From assembly GCA_023101725.1 (NCBI GenBank), contig JALJCO010003515.1, positions 1 to 64,000 on the forward strand: a DNA stretch of 64,000 bases, given 5' to 3'. This document shows positions 12,245 through 34,486 of the stretch, in pieces. The translations under genes and the position numbers were made by a program. Position 1 is the stretch's first letter. Every line of letters starts with the position of its first letter. The stretch is from Atherinomorus stipes (taxonomy: Eukaryota; Chordata; Actinopteri; Atheriniformes; Atherinidae). The notes beneath the pieces were generated by a model. It was given only the letters and a program-made list of their open reading frames with translations, was not told the DNA's origin and made no database searches.

Positions 12245-13105
12245 TCTGCATTATCATTTTATTCCTAACATTGTGATATTTCAAGCCCTTCAGCCCTAAA
12301 TATGCGGGAGATGTCACAAGATGTCGTCACATAACAACAAGATCTCGTGAGATTTTGTAGGTAAAAATGTCGGGATGATAAAAACAAAACAGATATTTTT
12401 TGACATCACATTTTATGCCAGTATCGGGCGATCGTATCGGTAGGCCGGTAAGGGCCAGCTCTTTTGGGCTCGTTCACATACGATGCATCACTGGTGTAAA
12501 TCGTGCGAAACATTTGAGGCTGACGAGTAAATGTGAGTGTTTACAGAAATGTTTACATGTTTACACATGTCAGCTCTCAGCTTGTAAACAACCAGATTTA
12601 ACTGAGAAACTTTCTCTTTAAGAAATTCAAAGATTAAAAGCCGGAGACGTGAACCGTGTGAGAGGTGGAACTGCTTTTCTCATGAATGATTTTGTTTATC
12701 TGTTTGTAAATAACCCCCTCCCCCGCAGCTGCAGACACCCTGCTGCTTTCTGACAGAGCGGAGGACGGAAATCAGATGCTGGATGACTCTGATCATCATC
12801 ATCATCATCATGGTGCCTGAATACTTGTTGACATGTTGCAGAGATTCCACATTTATGAAGCATGTTTGCTGTTGTCACGGTCAGCTGTTCTGGTTTCCGC
12901 CTGTGACTCTGCGGCTCACGCTGGGCATCTGGATCAGATGGATGACATGTGGGTGACTCGCAGGGGCGTTACTGGACAGAGCTCCGCCGGGGGCCCCGGG
13001 CCCCCCCGCTAGTCAGACTGCATTTTAAAGGCCTGCTTTTCAGGGGGGAGGGGAGGGGGGTCATGCCCAGGAGACGACCTAAACGGCCAAAACTGGCTCG
13101 GTTTG
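12245..13105. other. No gene seen
   Basis: Mixed sequence with a short ATC microsatellite near 12790 and no supported exon. Confidence 0.45.
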
Positions 13106-13228
13106 TACGGAAGAGGATTAGGGCCACTAGAAAAAAAAAAAAAAGAATTCTGAGAAAAAAGTCAGAATTCTGACTTTTTTCTCAGAATTCTTCTTTTTTT
13201 TTTCCAGTGGCCCTAATCCTCTTCCGTA
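13106..13228. repeat. Palindromic MITE, copy B
   Basis: A 123-bp near-perfect hairpin with ends TACGGAAGAGGATTAGGGCC, an A-rich arm, centre GTCAGAATTCTGAC and mirrored arm. Flanked on both sides by GGTTTG. Confidence 0.85.
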
Positions 13229-13469
13229 GGTTTGTGACGGGGTGCGACCGGGTAACATACGTTTCATTGTTTTACAGTTTAGCACAATTTCACTCCCACA
13301 TTTCTGAGAAAAAGGCGCGTCTGACTAAAGCAGACGGTAACTCTGATTTCTGAGGAAAGACAACTCGCTTTGATGCAGCAGCTCCTCAACATGCGCGTTT
13401 GTTTCTGGAGTAAATGTGTCCCCGTAGCGAGCACCAAAAATACCAAAATGGACCTGCGACTTTTACTGT

Positions 13470-13960
13470 AAGTATCATACATGACTACAGCAACTAAAGA
13501 AAAGGCTAAATTAACAACAGAAATTCAAATAACAAGAAACTAAAGAAATTAATAATAAATAAAAATTTACCAAATTATCATTTAGTGAAATAAAACATTG
13601 CTTTTAAATTGTGGTTGGAAATAATAATTAAAAAACAAACAAACAAAACTGTTTCAGACACATCAGAGCATCTTTCTCATGAACATGGACCAACATACCT
13701 GTCAGCAGGTGCAGACGTCTGATTGGACGTTACAGAAACACCTGATTGCAGTGATTGGCCCCATCATGCTTGTTTACTTGTTTTATATTTTCTGTTTGTT
13801 TGTAATATTTCTTTCAAATCACAATTCAAAATAAATGTTATGATTTTCATAGAATTTTTATTTATTATAATTTTTTCAATTTTATTTTATTTCACTGACA
13901 GCAGATTTTTTTTCCCTCTTTAATTTGAGCGTGTTATGATTTTGAGGACGACTGTATAAA
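13470..13960 (-). mobile_element. DNA transposon/MITE, copy 2, inverted
   Basis: Reverse-complement partner of 7175-7690. No transposase frame is visible. Confidence 0.7.
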
Positions 13961-14777
13961 ACATGAGACCTTTTAATGCATGTGTCAGAGTGGAAGTCAG
14001 TGAAGCATAAAGACAGTTGGGAAAATGCAGTGGAGATGTCCTGCTGAGACAGAAGTCCTCTGATATAAGTTACATGTTCTTCTGGAAAGCGTTTCATATG
14101 AACACAGAACTTCCATGACGCATATGTAAAACTGCTGCTTTGCCTTGATCCTCAGTCTGTTTTCCTTCCTGGTTCTTCCGGACCTTGTGACAGATCAGCC
14201 GATGGCAGCTCGGTTTGCAGCAGTTCAGCCAGGACCTTCAGGTCGTTTGCTGCTTGTTGTTTCGTCTGAAAGGAGGTGGTGAACGGAGAAATGAGAAGCA
14301 GGAGGAACGACGGAGGAACCTCTGATTCATGGTGTCTGACTGACATGTGAGCTGCAGCCAGGAAGTAAAAACATCCTGTTTTCATTCTGAGTTTCTGTCA
14401 CTCTGCTGCTAAACGTCACGTCCATGTCCATGTGGACGGGACGGCGTCCATGTGGACGGGACGGCGTCCATGTGGACGGGACAGCCTCAGCGGCTACTTA
14501 CACAGTTTTCTCTGGTGGTCGTGAGCTGCCATCTGAGAGAAGATAAAACTACATCTGATCTGCTGCCTGGTGATTCAGGAGGGAAACAAAGAGCGAGATG
14601 AAGCTGTCATCTGCTAAAATCTGCTCCCTCCTCCTCATCCTCCTCATCCTCGCTGTGAGGATGAGGAGGATGAGGACTCTGTGGGTGTGAAGCACCACGT
14701 CTTCCATCCTCCAGCCAGCAGCTGCCATGTTGGTGAGCGGGCACCTTCCTGACTCATCCTGCCCACGACACGGAGCA
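13961..14777. other. No gene seen; small tandem repeat
   Basis: Three copies of an 18-bp unit (GTCCATGTGGACGGGACG) at about 14423-14481 and an imperfect hairpin of CCTCATCCTC/GAGGATGAGG at 14630-14680. Confidence 0.5.
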
Positions 14778-15509
14778 GGCGGTGGGGCCGAAGAGTCAAG
14801 GCCGGTGGGGCCAAGGCTGGCGGGGCCGAAGAGTCAAGGCCAGTGGGGCCAAAGCTGGCGGGGCCAAGGCTGGCGGGGCCAGAGAGTCAAGGCTGGCGGG
14901 GCCAGAGAGTCAAGGCCGATGGGGCCAAGGCTGGCGGGGCCAGAGAGTCAAGGCCGGTGGGGCCAAGGCTGGCGGGGCCAGAGAGTCAAGGCCGGTGGGG
15001 CCAAGGCTGGCAGGATCAGAGAGTCAAGGCCGGCGGGGCCAAAGCTGGCAGAGCCAAGGCTGGCGGTGCCAAAGAGTCAAGGCCGGTGGGGCCAAGGCTG
15101 GCGGGGCCAAGGCTGGCGGGGCCAGAGAGTCAAGGCTGGCAGAGTCAAGGCTGGTAGGGCCAAAGAGTCAAGGCCGGTGGGGCCAAGGCTGGCGGGGCCA
15201 GAGAGCCAAGGCCAGTGGGGCCAAGACCTGCGGGGTCAAGGCCGGCGGGGCCAAAGCCAGCAGAGCCAAGGCTGGCAGGGCCAGAGAGTCAAGGCCGGTG
15301 GGGCCAAAGCTGGCAGAGCCAAGGCCGGTGGGGCCAAAGCTGGCAGAGTCAAGGCCGGTGGGGCCAAAGCTGGCAGAGCCAAGGCTGGCGGGGCCAAGGC
15401 CAGCAGAGCCAAGGCCGGCGGGGCCAAGGCTGGCGGGGCAAAAGTCAGCAGAGCCAAGGCCGGCGGGGCAAAAGTCAGCAGAGCCAAGGCCGGCGGGGCC
15501 AAGGCCAGT
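14778..15509. repeat. G-rich minisatellite, 15-bp core
   Basis: Core AAGGCTGGCGGGGCC, alternating with AAGGCCGGTGGGGCC and AGAGAGTC spacers, about 730 bp. GGGG occurs every unit on the + strand. Its frames read as Gly/Ala/Lys repeats and are not a gene. Confidence 0.95.
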
Positions 15510-16520
15510 ATATGTCATGGGGAAAAGCCTCTGATATTTCCACACATTCCTCTCCTGCAGTTTCTCACCAACCAGAAAGTAAAGCAGCAAATTTCCATAA
15601 TTCGGAGCTGAAACTGGAAAATGTTTGACCTTTTTATGAAACTGATCAGAGCGTTTGCTACATTCATGTTTCATGTGAAACAGATGTTCAGCGTTAACAA
15701 ATGTCACACACTGCAGCATTTATAGCCCCGGCTAATCTCCCGTCTTCGCCCCCAGCTGATCCTTCCAGTTACATAAAACTCAGCACAAAGTACTTAAAGG
15801 TCAGTTCGCAGCAAATGCATCAACACTGCAGCCGGAGAACGTTCCGTTCAGATGTGAAACCCCGTCAGGGTTCTGCAGCTGAACGTGGGGATGTGGAGCT
15901 AGAAGGTGACAGAACACCTGGGGTGTCGCCACTCAAGCACAAAGGGTAGAAACGTAATGAAATCATCAAATTCATCATATTCAATTAGCTAATAACCTGC
16001 AGTGATGCGATTTACTTTGAGCTTCACACTGGCCGGATTGTTGAGGACGCCGCTCGTAACCGAGACGTTACACAAGAACTTAAATCAGAGGAAATCACCA
16101 ATGAATGGAAGTATTTATGTGGAGAAAAGCAGACAAGCAGAGTCTGAAGGGAAGTTTGCTGCAACAAAAGGCTGGAGGAGACGTTGACAATAACTGGTTA
16201 AACTGGGAACAGACCAGTCACATGTTTGGGGATAAAGGAGCATTTCAGAGTCTCTCAGATGGACAGATGGACAGATGGACGGAAGTTCACCAATCTGAGA
16301 CAAACTGGAGATAAAAGTTGTGGCACAAGTTCATAAAAATGTTCCCCAGACTTGAAAGCACGACTGAAATTAAAAGCAGAAGCAGGAAGACGGGTTTTAA
16401 CTTTTGAATAAAACTTTATGTAAAGCCAGCTGAGAACAGGGGGGTCTTTACCTGGATGTAAATAAACCGTTTCAGCTGATTTGAGGCTTTCTGGGAGTTT
16501 GTTCCAGAGAACCCAGCTTC
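15510..16520. other. No gene seen
   Basis: Unique-looking sequence with short frames only and a (GGACAGAT)-type short repeat near 16258. Confidence 0.45.
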
Positions 16521-17455
16521 TCCAGGTCTGGTTCTGACTCTGGAACTGATGAAAGACCGGATCCAGGTCTGGTTCTGACTCTGTAACTGATGAAAAACCA
16601 GATCCATGTCTGGTTCTGACTCATGAACTGATGAAAAACCAGATCCAGGTCTGGTTCTGACTCTGGAACCTAATGAAAGTCCGGATCCAGGTCTGGTTCT
16701 GACTCTGGAACTGATGAAAGACCGGATCCAGGTCTGGTTCTGACTCTGGAACCTAATAAAAGTCCGGATCCAGGTCTGGTTCTGACTCTGGAACTGAAGA
16801 AAGACCGGATCCAGGTCTGGTTCTGACTCTGGAACCTAATGAAAGTCCGGATCCAGGTCTGGTTCTGACTCTGGAACTGATGAAAGACCGGATCAGGTCT
16901 GGTTCTGACTCTGGAACCTAATGAAAGTCCGGATCCAGGTCTGGTTCTGACTCTGGAACTGAAGAAAGACCGGATCCAGGTCTGGTTCTGACTCTGGAAC
17001 CTAATGAAAGACCGGATCCAGGTCTGGTTCTGACTCTGGAACCTAATGAAAGACCGGATCCAGGTCTGGTTCTGACTCTGGAACTGAAGAAAGACCGGAT
17101 CCAGGTCCGGTCCTGACTCTGGAACTGATGAAAGACCGGATCCAGGTCTGGTTCTGACTCATGAACTGATAAAAGACCGGATCCAGGTCTTGGTTCTGAC
17201 TCTGGAACTGATAAAAGACCGGATCCAGGTCTGGTTCTGACTCTGGAACTGATGAAAGACCGGATCCAGGTCTGGTTCTGACTCTGGAACAGATGAAAGA
17301 CCGGATCCAGGTCTGGTTCTGACTCTGGAACTGATGAAAGACCGGATCCAGGTCTGGTTCTGACTCATGAACTGATGAAAGACCGGATCAGGTCTTGGTT
17401 CTGACTCTGGAACTGATGAAAGACCAGATCCAGGTCTGGTTCTGACTCTGAAACT
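16521..17455. repeat. Minisatellite, 41-bp unit
   Basis: Unit contains GACCGGATCCAGGTCTGGTT and CTGACTCTGGAACTGATG, about 23 copies. Variants (AACCTAATGAAAG) alternate in a partly regular order. Confidence 0.95.
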
Positions 17456-17890
17456 GAGGAGGATCGGAGAGGTTCTACAATCAGAGAGGTTCTGGGATCA
17501 GAGAGGTTCTGGGATCATAGAGGTTCTGGGATCAGAGAGGATCTACGATCAGAGAGGTTCTGGGATCAGAGAGGTTCTAGGATCAGAGAGGTTCTAGGAT
17601 CAGAGAGGATCTAGGATCAGAGAGGTTCTGGGATCAGAGAGGTTCTAGGATCAGAGAGGTTCTAGGATCAGAGAGGTTCTGGGATCAGAGAGGTTCTAGG
17701 ATCAGAGAGGATCTAGGATCAGAGAGGTTCTGGGATCAGAGAGGTTCTAGATCAGAGAGGTTCTAGGATCAGAGAGGTTCTAGGATCAGAGAGGATCTAG
17801 GATCAGAGAGGTTCTAGGATCAGAGAGGATCTAGGATCAGAGAGGTTCTAGGATCAGAGAGGATCTAGGATCAGAGAGGTTCTAGGATCA
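17456..17890. repeat. Minisatellite, 17-bp unit
   Basis: Unit GGATCAGAGAGGTTCTA with GGATCTA and TTCTGG variants, about 25 copies, abutting the 41-bp array. It probably grew from the GATC-containing part of that array. Confidence 0.95.
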
Positions 17891-19555
17891 GTTCCTAGAA
17901 CTCCCCGTGTGGAGTTTAGTTATCAGAACCACGTTCTCCATCAGTCTCATTGGAACATGAGGGAGAACCTTGATAGGAACCATGTTGGACACATTTATGC
18001 CCCAGATCATCTGATACAAAACTGAGGTTTCTCATCTCTGTTATTCAAAGCTGTTATAAAGCTGCTTACCAGCTTTCCATCATCACGCTCGTTTATAACG
18101 GAACCCCCCCCCCCCCCCTCCCGTTGGAAGGCTGCTCCACTAACATCTCGTTTACGTTTTCTTTGAAGTACGTGGCGGCGGCCGCAGATTCTCCTGCTGT
18201 ACTCTGCAGCTGTATCTGGGTCATTAATAGTTCTGGATTGGGGACGTGCACCATTCTGATGGATTTAATAATGAATTGGTAAACTTCTGTTGTAGTAGTT
18301 TTTGTTATTACGATCTCTGTAAACAGCTGTGAGACTTTTTAAATATGGCGGGTGGAAGAAGCGGAGATCACGCAAGGGGCGGGGCCCACCAGTTCTACCA
18401 ATCAGCAAACACCTACGTATTTCAGTTCCTATGGAACCCTGAAAAGACCCTGCCTCAGAGCTATAAAGGTTCTAGGAACTGAGGTCCGAGGTTCCTGGTT
18501 CCAATGTGTCCGAATGCACAAAAAAACGGCCTGGTTCTGAAAAGGTTCTAGGTTCTAGGAACTCCAGAAGGTTCCTACAGTCCGAAAGCGCTGATTGATA
18601 TTCAGTTACTTTGAAAGCCAATATCGGCTGATACTGATATTGGGCTGATAATATCGTGCATCAATGCTGGAAATCTGCCTGTGAACACAGATCACCCTGA
18701 AATCTACAAATGGAGGTTAACGTTTTATCAGCTGGAGGTCTGGGCGACCCAGAACCAGAACCAGAACCAGAATTTATCTCCATTCCCACCTCAGGACGGG
18801 GCACCTGGGCTGGATGTGAGAAAAACCCGGTTCCAGGTCGGCAGAGCGCCCCGGTCTCCGGACACGTGAAGCTGGGACACGTGGTCTCGTGGGACCGGAG
18901 ACCAGGACAGCGACACGAACCCAGATTAAGATGAGGAGCGACACCTGACAGGTGACCACAGATGTCAGCGAGAACATGAATAATTCACAGAACCGGGCCG
19001 GCAGGAAGCCCGGCAGAGGCGAGGCCGTGATCCGTCATGTGATCCATGTCGGCTCAGGTTTGTCTCCAGCTCTGCACCGGCGCACACACGACTTCCTCTT
19101 CCCCTTCTACAGAAACCACTTCCTCTAAAGCAACATGACCGGCATGTCAGCCGGGTCAGAACCGGGACTTCCCGCTGACTCATCCCTGCAGAACCGGTCT
19201 GGAGCAGAGCTGGAAGAACTCATCTGTCACCAAAGTGAAAGTAGCTTTAGTCTCATAGACTAAAAATACTTTCACTTCACACTTTTCAGACACGGTTCTG
19301 AAAATCCGAAGCTCAAATGTGATGATTTACTTTGGCACATTAGATGTGAAACGATCGGACACGAAGAGAAACGTCTGCTGAGGAACAGAAAAGTTACCGA
19401 AGACATCTGTCATAAAGCTGCAACTACCGAAAACATAGGAGCTCAACATGTTTCATGAGAATCAGTTCAGCTGTTTCTGATTCCACTTACTGTCCACTTC
19501 AGGGGGAATCGGACATCTGCATCACACACAGTAGTTGCATAGATTCACAATGAGG
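17891..19555. other. No gene seen
   Basis: Contains a TATCGG-type repeat remnant near 18600-18665 and a short CCAGAA repeat near 18751. No exon is supported. Confidence 0.45.
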
Positions 19556-22500
19556 AATTCTCATCACGATGAGGTGGAATGAGAGATTCTCATCACCATG
19601 AGGTGGAGCAGGGAGATTCTCATCAGGATGAGGTGGAGCAGGAGAGATTCTCATCACGATGAGGGTGGAACGAGAGATTCTCATCAGGATGAGGTGGAAC
19701 CGGAGATTCTCATCACGATGAGGGTGGAATGAGAGATTCTCATCACCATGAGGTGGAACGGGAGATTCTCATCACGATGAGGTGGAACGAGAGATTCTCA
19801 TCACGATGAGGTGGAACGGGAGATTCTCATCATGATGAGGTGGAGCGGGGAGATTCTCATCAACATGAGATGGAACGGAAGATTCTCATCATGATGAGGT
19901 GGAACGGGAGAGATTCTCATCAACATGAGATGGAACGGAAGATTCTCATCGTGATTAGGTGGAAGCGGGAGAGATTCTCATCACGATGAGGTGGAATGGG
20001 AGATTCTCATCACGATGAGGTGGAACGGGAGATTCTCATCACGATGAGGTGGAACGGGGAGAGATTCTCATCACGATAGGGGTGGAACGGAAGATTCTCA
20101 TCACGATGAGGTGGAACGGAAGATTCTCATCACGATGAGGTGGAACGGGAGATTCTCATCACCATGAGGTGGAACGGGAGATTCTCATCACCCATGTGGT
20201 GGAACGGAAGATTCTCATCATGATGAGGTGGAACGGGGGAGATTCTCATCATGATGAGGTGGAACGGAAGATTCTCATCACGATGAGGGTGGAACGGGAG
20301 ATTCTCATCACCATGAGGTGGAACGGGAGATTCTCATCATCATGTGGTGGAACGGAAGATTCTCATCACCATGAGGTGGAACGGGAGATTCTCATCAACA
20401 TGAGATGGAACGGAAGATTCTCATCATGATGAGGGTGGAACGGGAGATTCTCATCACGATGAGGTGGAACGGGAGATTCTCATCACCATGAGGGTGGAAC
20501 GGGAGATTCTCATCACCATGAGGTGGAACGGAAGATTCTCATCACGATGAGGTGGAACGGAAGATTCTCATCACGATGAGGTGGAACGGGAGATTCTCAT
20601 CACCATGAGGTGGAACGGGAGATTCTCATCACGATGAGGTGGAACGGGAGATTCTCATCACCATGAGGTGGAACGGGAGATTCTCATCACCATGTGGTGG
20701 AACAGAAGATTCTCATCACGATGAGGGTGGAACGGGAGATTCTCATCATGATGAGGTGGAACGGAAAGATTCTCATCACGATGAGGTGGAACGGGGGAGA
20801 TTCTCATCACCATGAGGTGGAACGGGAGATTCTCATCATCATGTGGTGGAACGGAAAGATTCTCATCACCATGAGGTGGAGCAGGAGATTCTCATCAACA
20901 TGAGATGGAACGGAAGATTCTCATCATGATGAGGTGGAACGGGAGATTCTCATCACGATGAGGTGGAACGGGGAGATTCTCATCACCATGAGGTGGAACG
21001 GGAGATTCTCATCACCATGAGGTGGAACGGAAGATTCTCATCACGATGAGGTGGAACGGAAGATTCTCATCACGATGAGGTGGAACGGGAGATTCTCATC
21101 ACCATGAGGTGGAACGGGGAGATTCTCATCACCATGAGGTGGAACGGGAGATTCTCATCATCATGTGGTGGAACGGAAGATTCTCATCACCATGAGGTGG
21201 AACGGGAGATTCTCATCACCATGAGGTGGAACGGGAGATTCTCATCACCATGAGGTGGAACGGGAGATTCTCATCACCATGAGGTGGAACGGGAGATTCT
21301 CATCATGAAGAGGTGGAACGAGAGATTCTCATTGTGATGAGGTGGAACGGGAGATTCTCATCACGATGAGGTGGAACGGGAGATTCTCATCACGATGAGG
21401 TGGAACGGGAGATTCTCATCACGATGAGGTGGAACGGGAGATTCTCATCACGATGAGGTGGAACGGGAGATTCTCATCGTGATGAGGTGGAACAGGAGAT
21501 TCTCATCATGATGAGGTGGAACGGGAGATTCTCATCACGATGAGGTGGAACGGGAGATTCTCATCACGATGAGGTGGAATGGGAGATTCTCATCACCATG
21601 AGGTGGAACCGGAGATTCTCATCACCATGAGGTGGAACAGGAGATTCTCATCATGATGAGGTGGAACCGGAGATTCTCATCACGATGAGATGGAACGGGA
21701 GATTCTCATCACGATGAGGTGGAGCGGGAGATTCTCATCACGATGAGGTGGAACGGGAGATTCTCATCACCATGAGGGTGGAACGGGAGATTCTCATCAC
21801 CATGAGGTGGAACAGGAGATTCTCATCATGATGAGGTGGAACGGGAGGTTCTCATCACGATGAGGTGGAACGGGAGATTCTCATCACGATGAGGTTGAAC
21901 GGGAGGTTCTCATCACGATGAGGTGGAACAGGAGATTCTCATCACGATGAGGTGGAACGGGAGATTCTCATCACGATGAGGGTGGAACGGGAGATTCTCA
22001 TCACGGTGAGGTGGAACGGGAGATTCTCATCACGATGAGGTGGAACGGGAGATTCTCATCACAGTGAGGTGGAACTGGAGATTCTCATCACGATGAGGTG
22101 GAACGGGAGATTCTCATCACGATGAGGTGGAACGGGAAATTCTCATCACGATGAGGTGGAATGGGAGATTCTCATCATGATGAGGTGGAACGGGAGATTC
22201 TCATCACGGTGAGGTGGAACGGGAGATTCTCATCACGATGAGGTGGAACGGGGGAGATTCTCATCACGATGAGGTGGAACTGGAGATTCTCATCACGATG
22301 AGATGGAACTGGAGATTCTCATCAGGATTAGGTGGAACGGGAGATTCTCATCGCGATGAGGGTGGAACTGGAGATTCTCATCACGATGAGATGGAACTGG
22401 AGATTCTCATCAGGATGAGGTGGAACGGGAGATTCTCATCGCGATGAGGTGGAACTGGAGATTCTCATCACGATGAGATGGAACTGGAGATTCTCATCAG

Positions 22501-23256
22501 GATGAGGTGGAACGGAAGATTCTCATCACGATGAGGTGGAACGGGAGATTCTCATCAGGATGAGGTGGAACCGGAGATTCTCATCACGATGAGATGGAAC
22601 AGGAGATTCTCATCGCGATGAGGTGGAACTGGAGATTCTCATCACGATGAGGTGGAACGGGAGATTCTCATCAGGATGAGGTGGAACGGGAGATTCTCAT
22701 CAAGATGAGATGGAACGGGGGAGATTCTCATCATGATGAGGTGGAACGAGAGATTCTCATCACGATGAGATGGAACAGGAGATTCTCATCGCGATGAGGT
22801 GGAACGGGAGATTCTCATCAGGATGAGGTGGAACGGGAGATTCTCATCAAGATGAGGTGGAACCGGAGATTCTCATCACGATGAGGTGGAACGGGAGATT
22901 CTCATCATGATGAGGTGGAACGAGAGATTCTCATCACCATGAGGTGGAACGGGAGATTCTCATCACCATGAGGTGGAACGGGAGATTCTCATCACCATGA
23001 GGTGGAACCGGAGATTCTCATCACCATGAGGTGGAACGGGAGATTCTCATCACGATGAGGTGGAACCGGAGATTCTCATCATGATGAGTTGGAACGGGGA
23101 GATTCTCATCACGATGAGGTGGAACGGGAGATTCTCATCACGATGAGGTGGAACGGGAGATTCTCATCACGATGAGGCGGAACGGGAGATTCTCATCACG
23201 ATGAGGCGGAACGGGAGATTCTCATCACGATGAGGTGGAACGGGAGATTTTCATCG
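19556..23256. repeat. 3.7-kb minisatellite, 29-bp hairpin unit
   Basis: Unit contains GATTCTCATCACGATGAGG followed by TGGAACGGGA, about 127 copies. Each unit carries an inverted repeat (CTCATC..GATGAG or CTCAT..ATGAG). Dozens of single-base variants. Confidence 0.98.
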
Positions 23257-23819
23257 TGGATCTGCAAGTGTGTGATGCTTTCATATCAGTATGGAGCAAA
23301 ATCTGGGGGGAATGTTTCCGCCTGGTTGGATCTGACACCAGGATGTAAGATCGTGTCCGACCAGGTTCTAGAACCTGATGAAGAGGACGAGGATGTCAGA
23401 CGTTGGCTGGATTCTGTGACATTTTCAGGAGAGACTTGTTCACATTTTCATGCAGAAGACCAAAGCAGAGCGGATGTTCACTGCTTCATAACTTCACATC
23501 TCTAATCGCGTGACGCACGCTGACAGTAAAATTCCATGTGGTGAATCGTTGGAAAGGAATTGATCGTTGCTCTGAACCCTTAAATCCGTCGGATAACCTC
23601 CCTGCTGTCCACCGTCCCGCTGCTGCGGCTCTTCTGGTCCTCGGGCGCGCGGCCATCTGCATTATGGCACCGTTATGTAACTACAGGGTTAGTGGACCAC
23701 ATCACGACAGCTGGACGGACCGCGGCCAAAGCCCCCATCAGCATGATGTCATCCCTCCTTTTCTCTGAATTTACATAATTCTTGTGGAGTCAGGTCAGCG
23801 TGGTGAGCTGCAGAAATCT
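23257..23819. other. No gene seen; sgk upstream region
   Basis: Unique-looking sequence with no supported exon. Confidence 0.45.
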
Positions 23820-24010
23820 CACTGCAAAAACTCAAATCTCTGCAAGTAAACTGTTTTCATTTCCAGGCCAAATATCTCATCACTCTGGAGAAAAGTCTAA
23901 ATTAGTTGAAAGGAAACGTCTCATTGAGACATCTGATCTTGTTTGAAGACGACGCTTCTCATTTCAAGAAATCTTACCAGAAAATTATGGTGAGATTTGA
24001 GTTTTTGCTG
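23820..24010. repeat. MITE with CACTGCAAAAACTCAAATCT ends
   Basis: Begins CACTGCAAAAACTCAAATCT and ends with the inverse GAGATTTGAGTTTTTGC. It lies about 240 bp upstream of the sgk CRE. Confidence 0.7.
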
Positions 24011-24252
24011 CTGTTTCCATCTGCAGCAGCTTTCTGCTCTGACTGCAGTCCGGGGGGGCTGGTGCAGGTCTGGGGGGTTCTGGGAGACGCTGCAGTCGTG
24101 ACACAGTTTTTCTCCACCACACAACCTGCTGATGAAGAGGCTTCATTCAGAGAAAGTGATGAAGAGGAAGGGGGAGGTGGGAGAACGCGCCCCCCTCCTC
24201 CTCTTCGTCATCTCTCCTTCAGCAGAGCTGCGGCTACTGCAGCGGAATCCCG

Positions 24253-24453
24253 TGACGTCACGCCCCGGCTCGTTGCCCTTGGTTACGGGGCTGACGGAAC
24301 AGTGGGCGTCTCCGCGGGCGGCACCACGTGCGCGGTATAAACGGCCGCGGCAGGCTCGCGCAGCGCAGTCAGAGAGCGGAGCGCGAGCCTGGAGGAAGCG
24401 GCCTTCGGTTCTGTTCGTCTTCTCCGGTTCTGGTTCGGATTATTTTGCGCAGC
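24253..24453 (+). promoter_or_regulatory. sgk proximal promoter and 5' UTR with CRE, E-box, TATA
   Basis: A full palindromic CRE TGACGTCA lies at 24253-24260, an E-box CACGTG at 24325-24330 and TATAAA at 24336-24341. Transcription should start near 24366, giving a 5' UTR of about 90 bases before the ATG at 24454. The block is GC-rich. CREB and E-box control would fit a hormone- and stress-induced kinase, but binding is inferred. Confidence 0.7.
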
Positions 24454-33642
<9,189 letters not shown>

Positions 33643-34109
33643 GCGGTGGGGGCCCCACCCCTCCATCATCCTGGGGACCAAACTGGGAACCAGTCTGGAT
33701 CTGACACTGGAGGGGGAAGGGGGGGGGCTCTCATGTCCCCCAAACTTCTGCCTCAATCATCCGGAACAAAAAAACATGCGTGCCAAGTAAGGAAGCAGGG
33801 GGGGGGGGGTCTGAGGCCCTGCAGCTGTGGGCTCGTCCAATCCGGTCCGGGCGGCATCGGGGGGACCACCTGGCTCTGTGTGCATCTCTCTGAGGGGGGG
33901 CCTTCCCTCCAGCTGCTTTCCTTCCCACGTGAACGCTGACTTGCACATGAGGACCCAGCAGCCGGAAGCAGCATATCATCCTCTTCCTCACCACCTCCCT
34001 GGATGAAGGAACGAGGACTCAGTCTGAAACGCTTCCGGACATCCTCGGACCAAAAATATCTACTCTTACTTGATTGTGACTTTAAAAAGGATTTTTTTGT
34101 GTTTGAAAC
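33643..34109 (+). other. sgk 3' UTR region
   Basis: GC-rich sequence directly after the stop, then AT-rich. I see no AATAAA before the transposon at 34110, so the polyadenylation site is not resolved. Confidence 0.5.
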
Positions 34110-34486
34110 CATAGATATCTGTATAACTGTTGGATAATCATCCGCGCTGTTGGCCAGTGGAGACGAACGGCGGCCATCTTACTACAGGCAGCTCGCTCAC
34201 GCACAGCGTCGGCTTTAATGGTGATGGACTTTCAAATAACCAAAACTTACTCAGTTTTCTACCGATTTTCAATCGTTCTGGTTTGTTATAAACGTCAGAG
34301 ATGTAGTTATGAAGCTACATACTTAACCCTTACGATACCAGAGCGGAGCGAGTTATAACCATGGACTTTAATATTATAAACAGGCGAGGTGCGATAGATA
34401 CACACACGCCCACGGCATTTATATCAAATCAGTGTTTAGAACTAATGTACACAATGGATATATGTTTGAATGAATCAGGGCTGTGA

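Noticed and set aside
14727..15611. Frame of 294 codons, Gly/Ala/Lys-rich, histone- or collagen-like look
   Set aside because: 15-bp minisatellite read in frame. Parallel frames are open, and there is no splice or promoter support.
19556..23256. CRISPR-like appearance of regularly spaced repeats
   Set aside because: Units are contiguous with no unique spacers, and the context is a vertebrate genome without cas genes.
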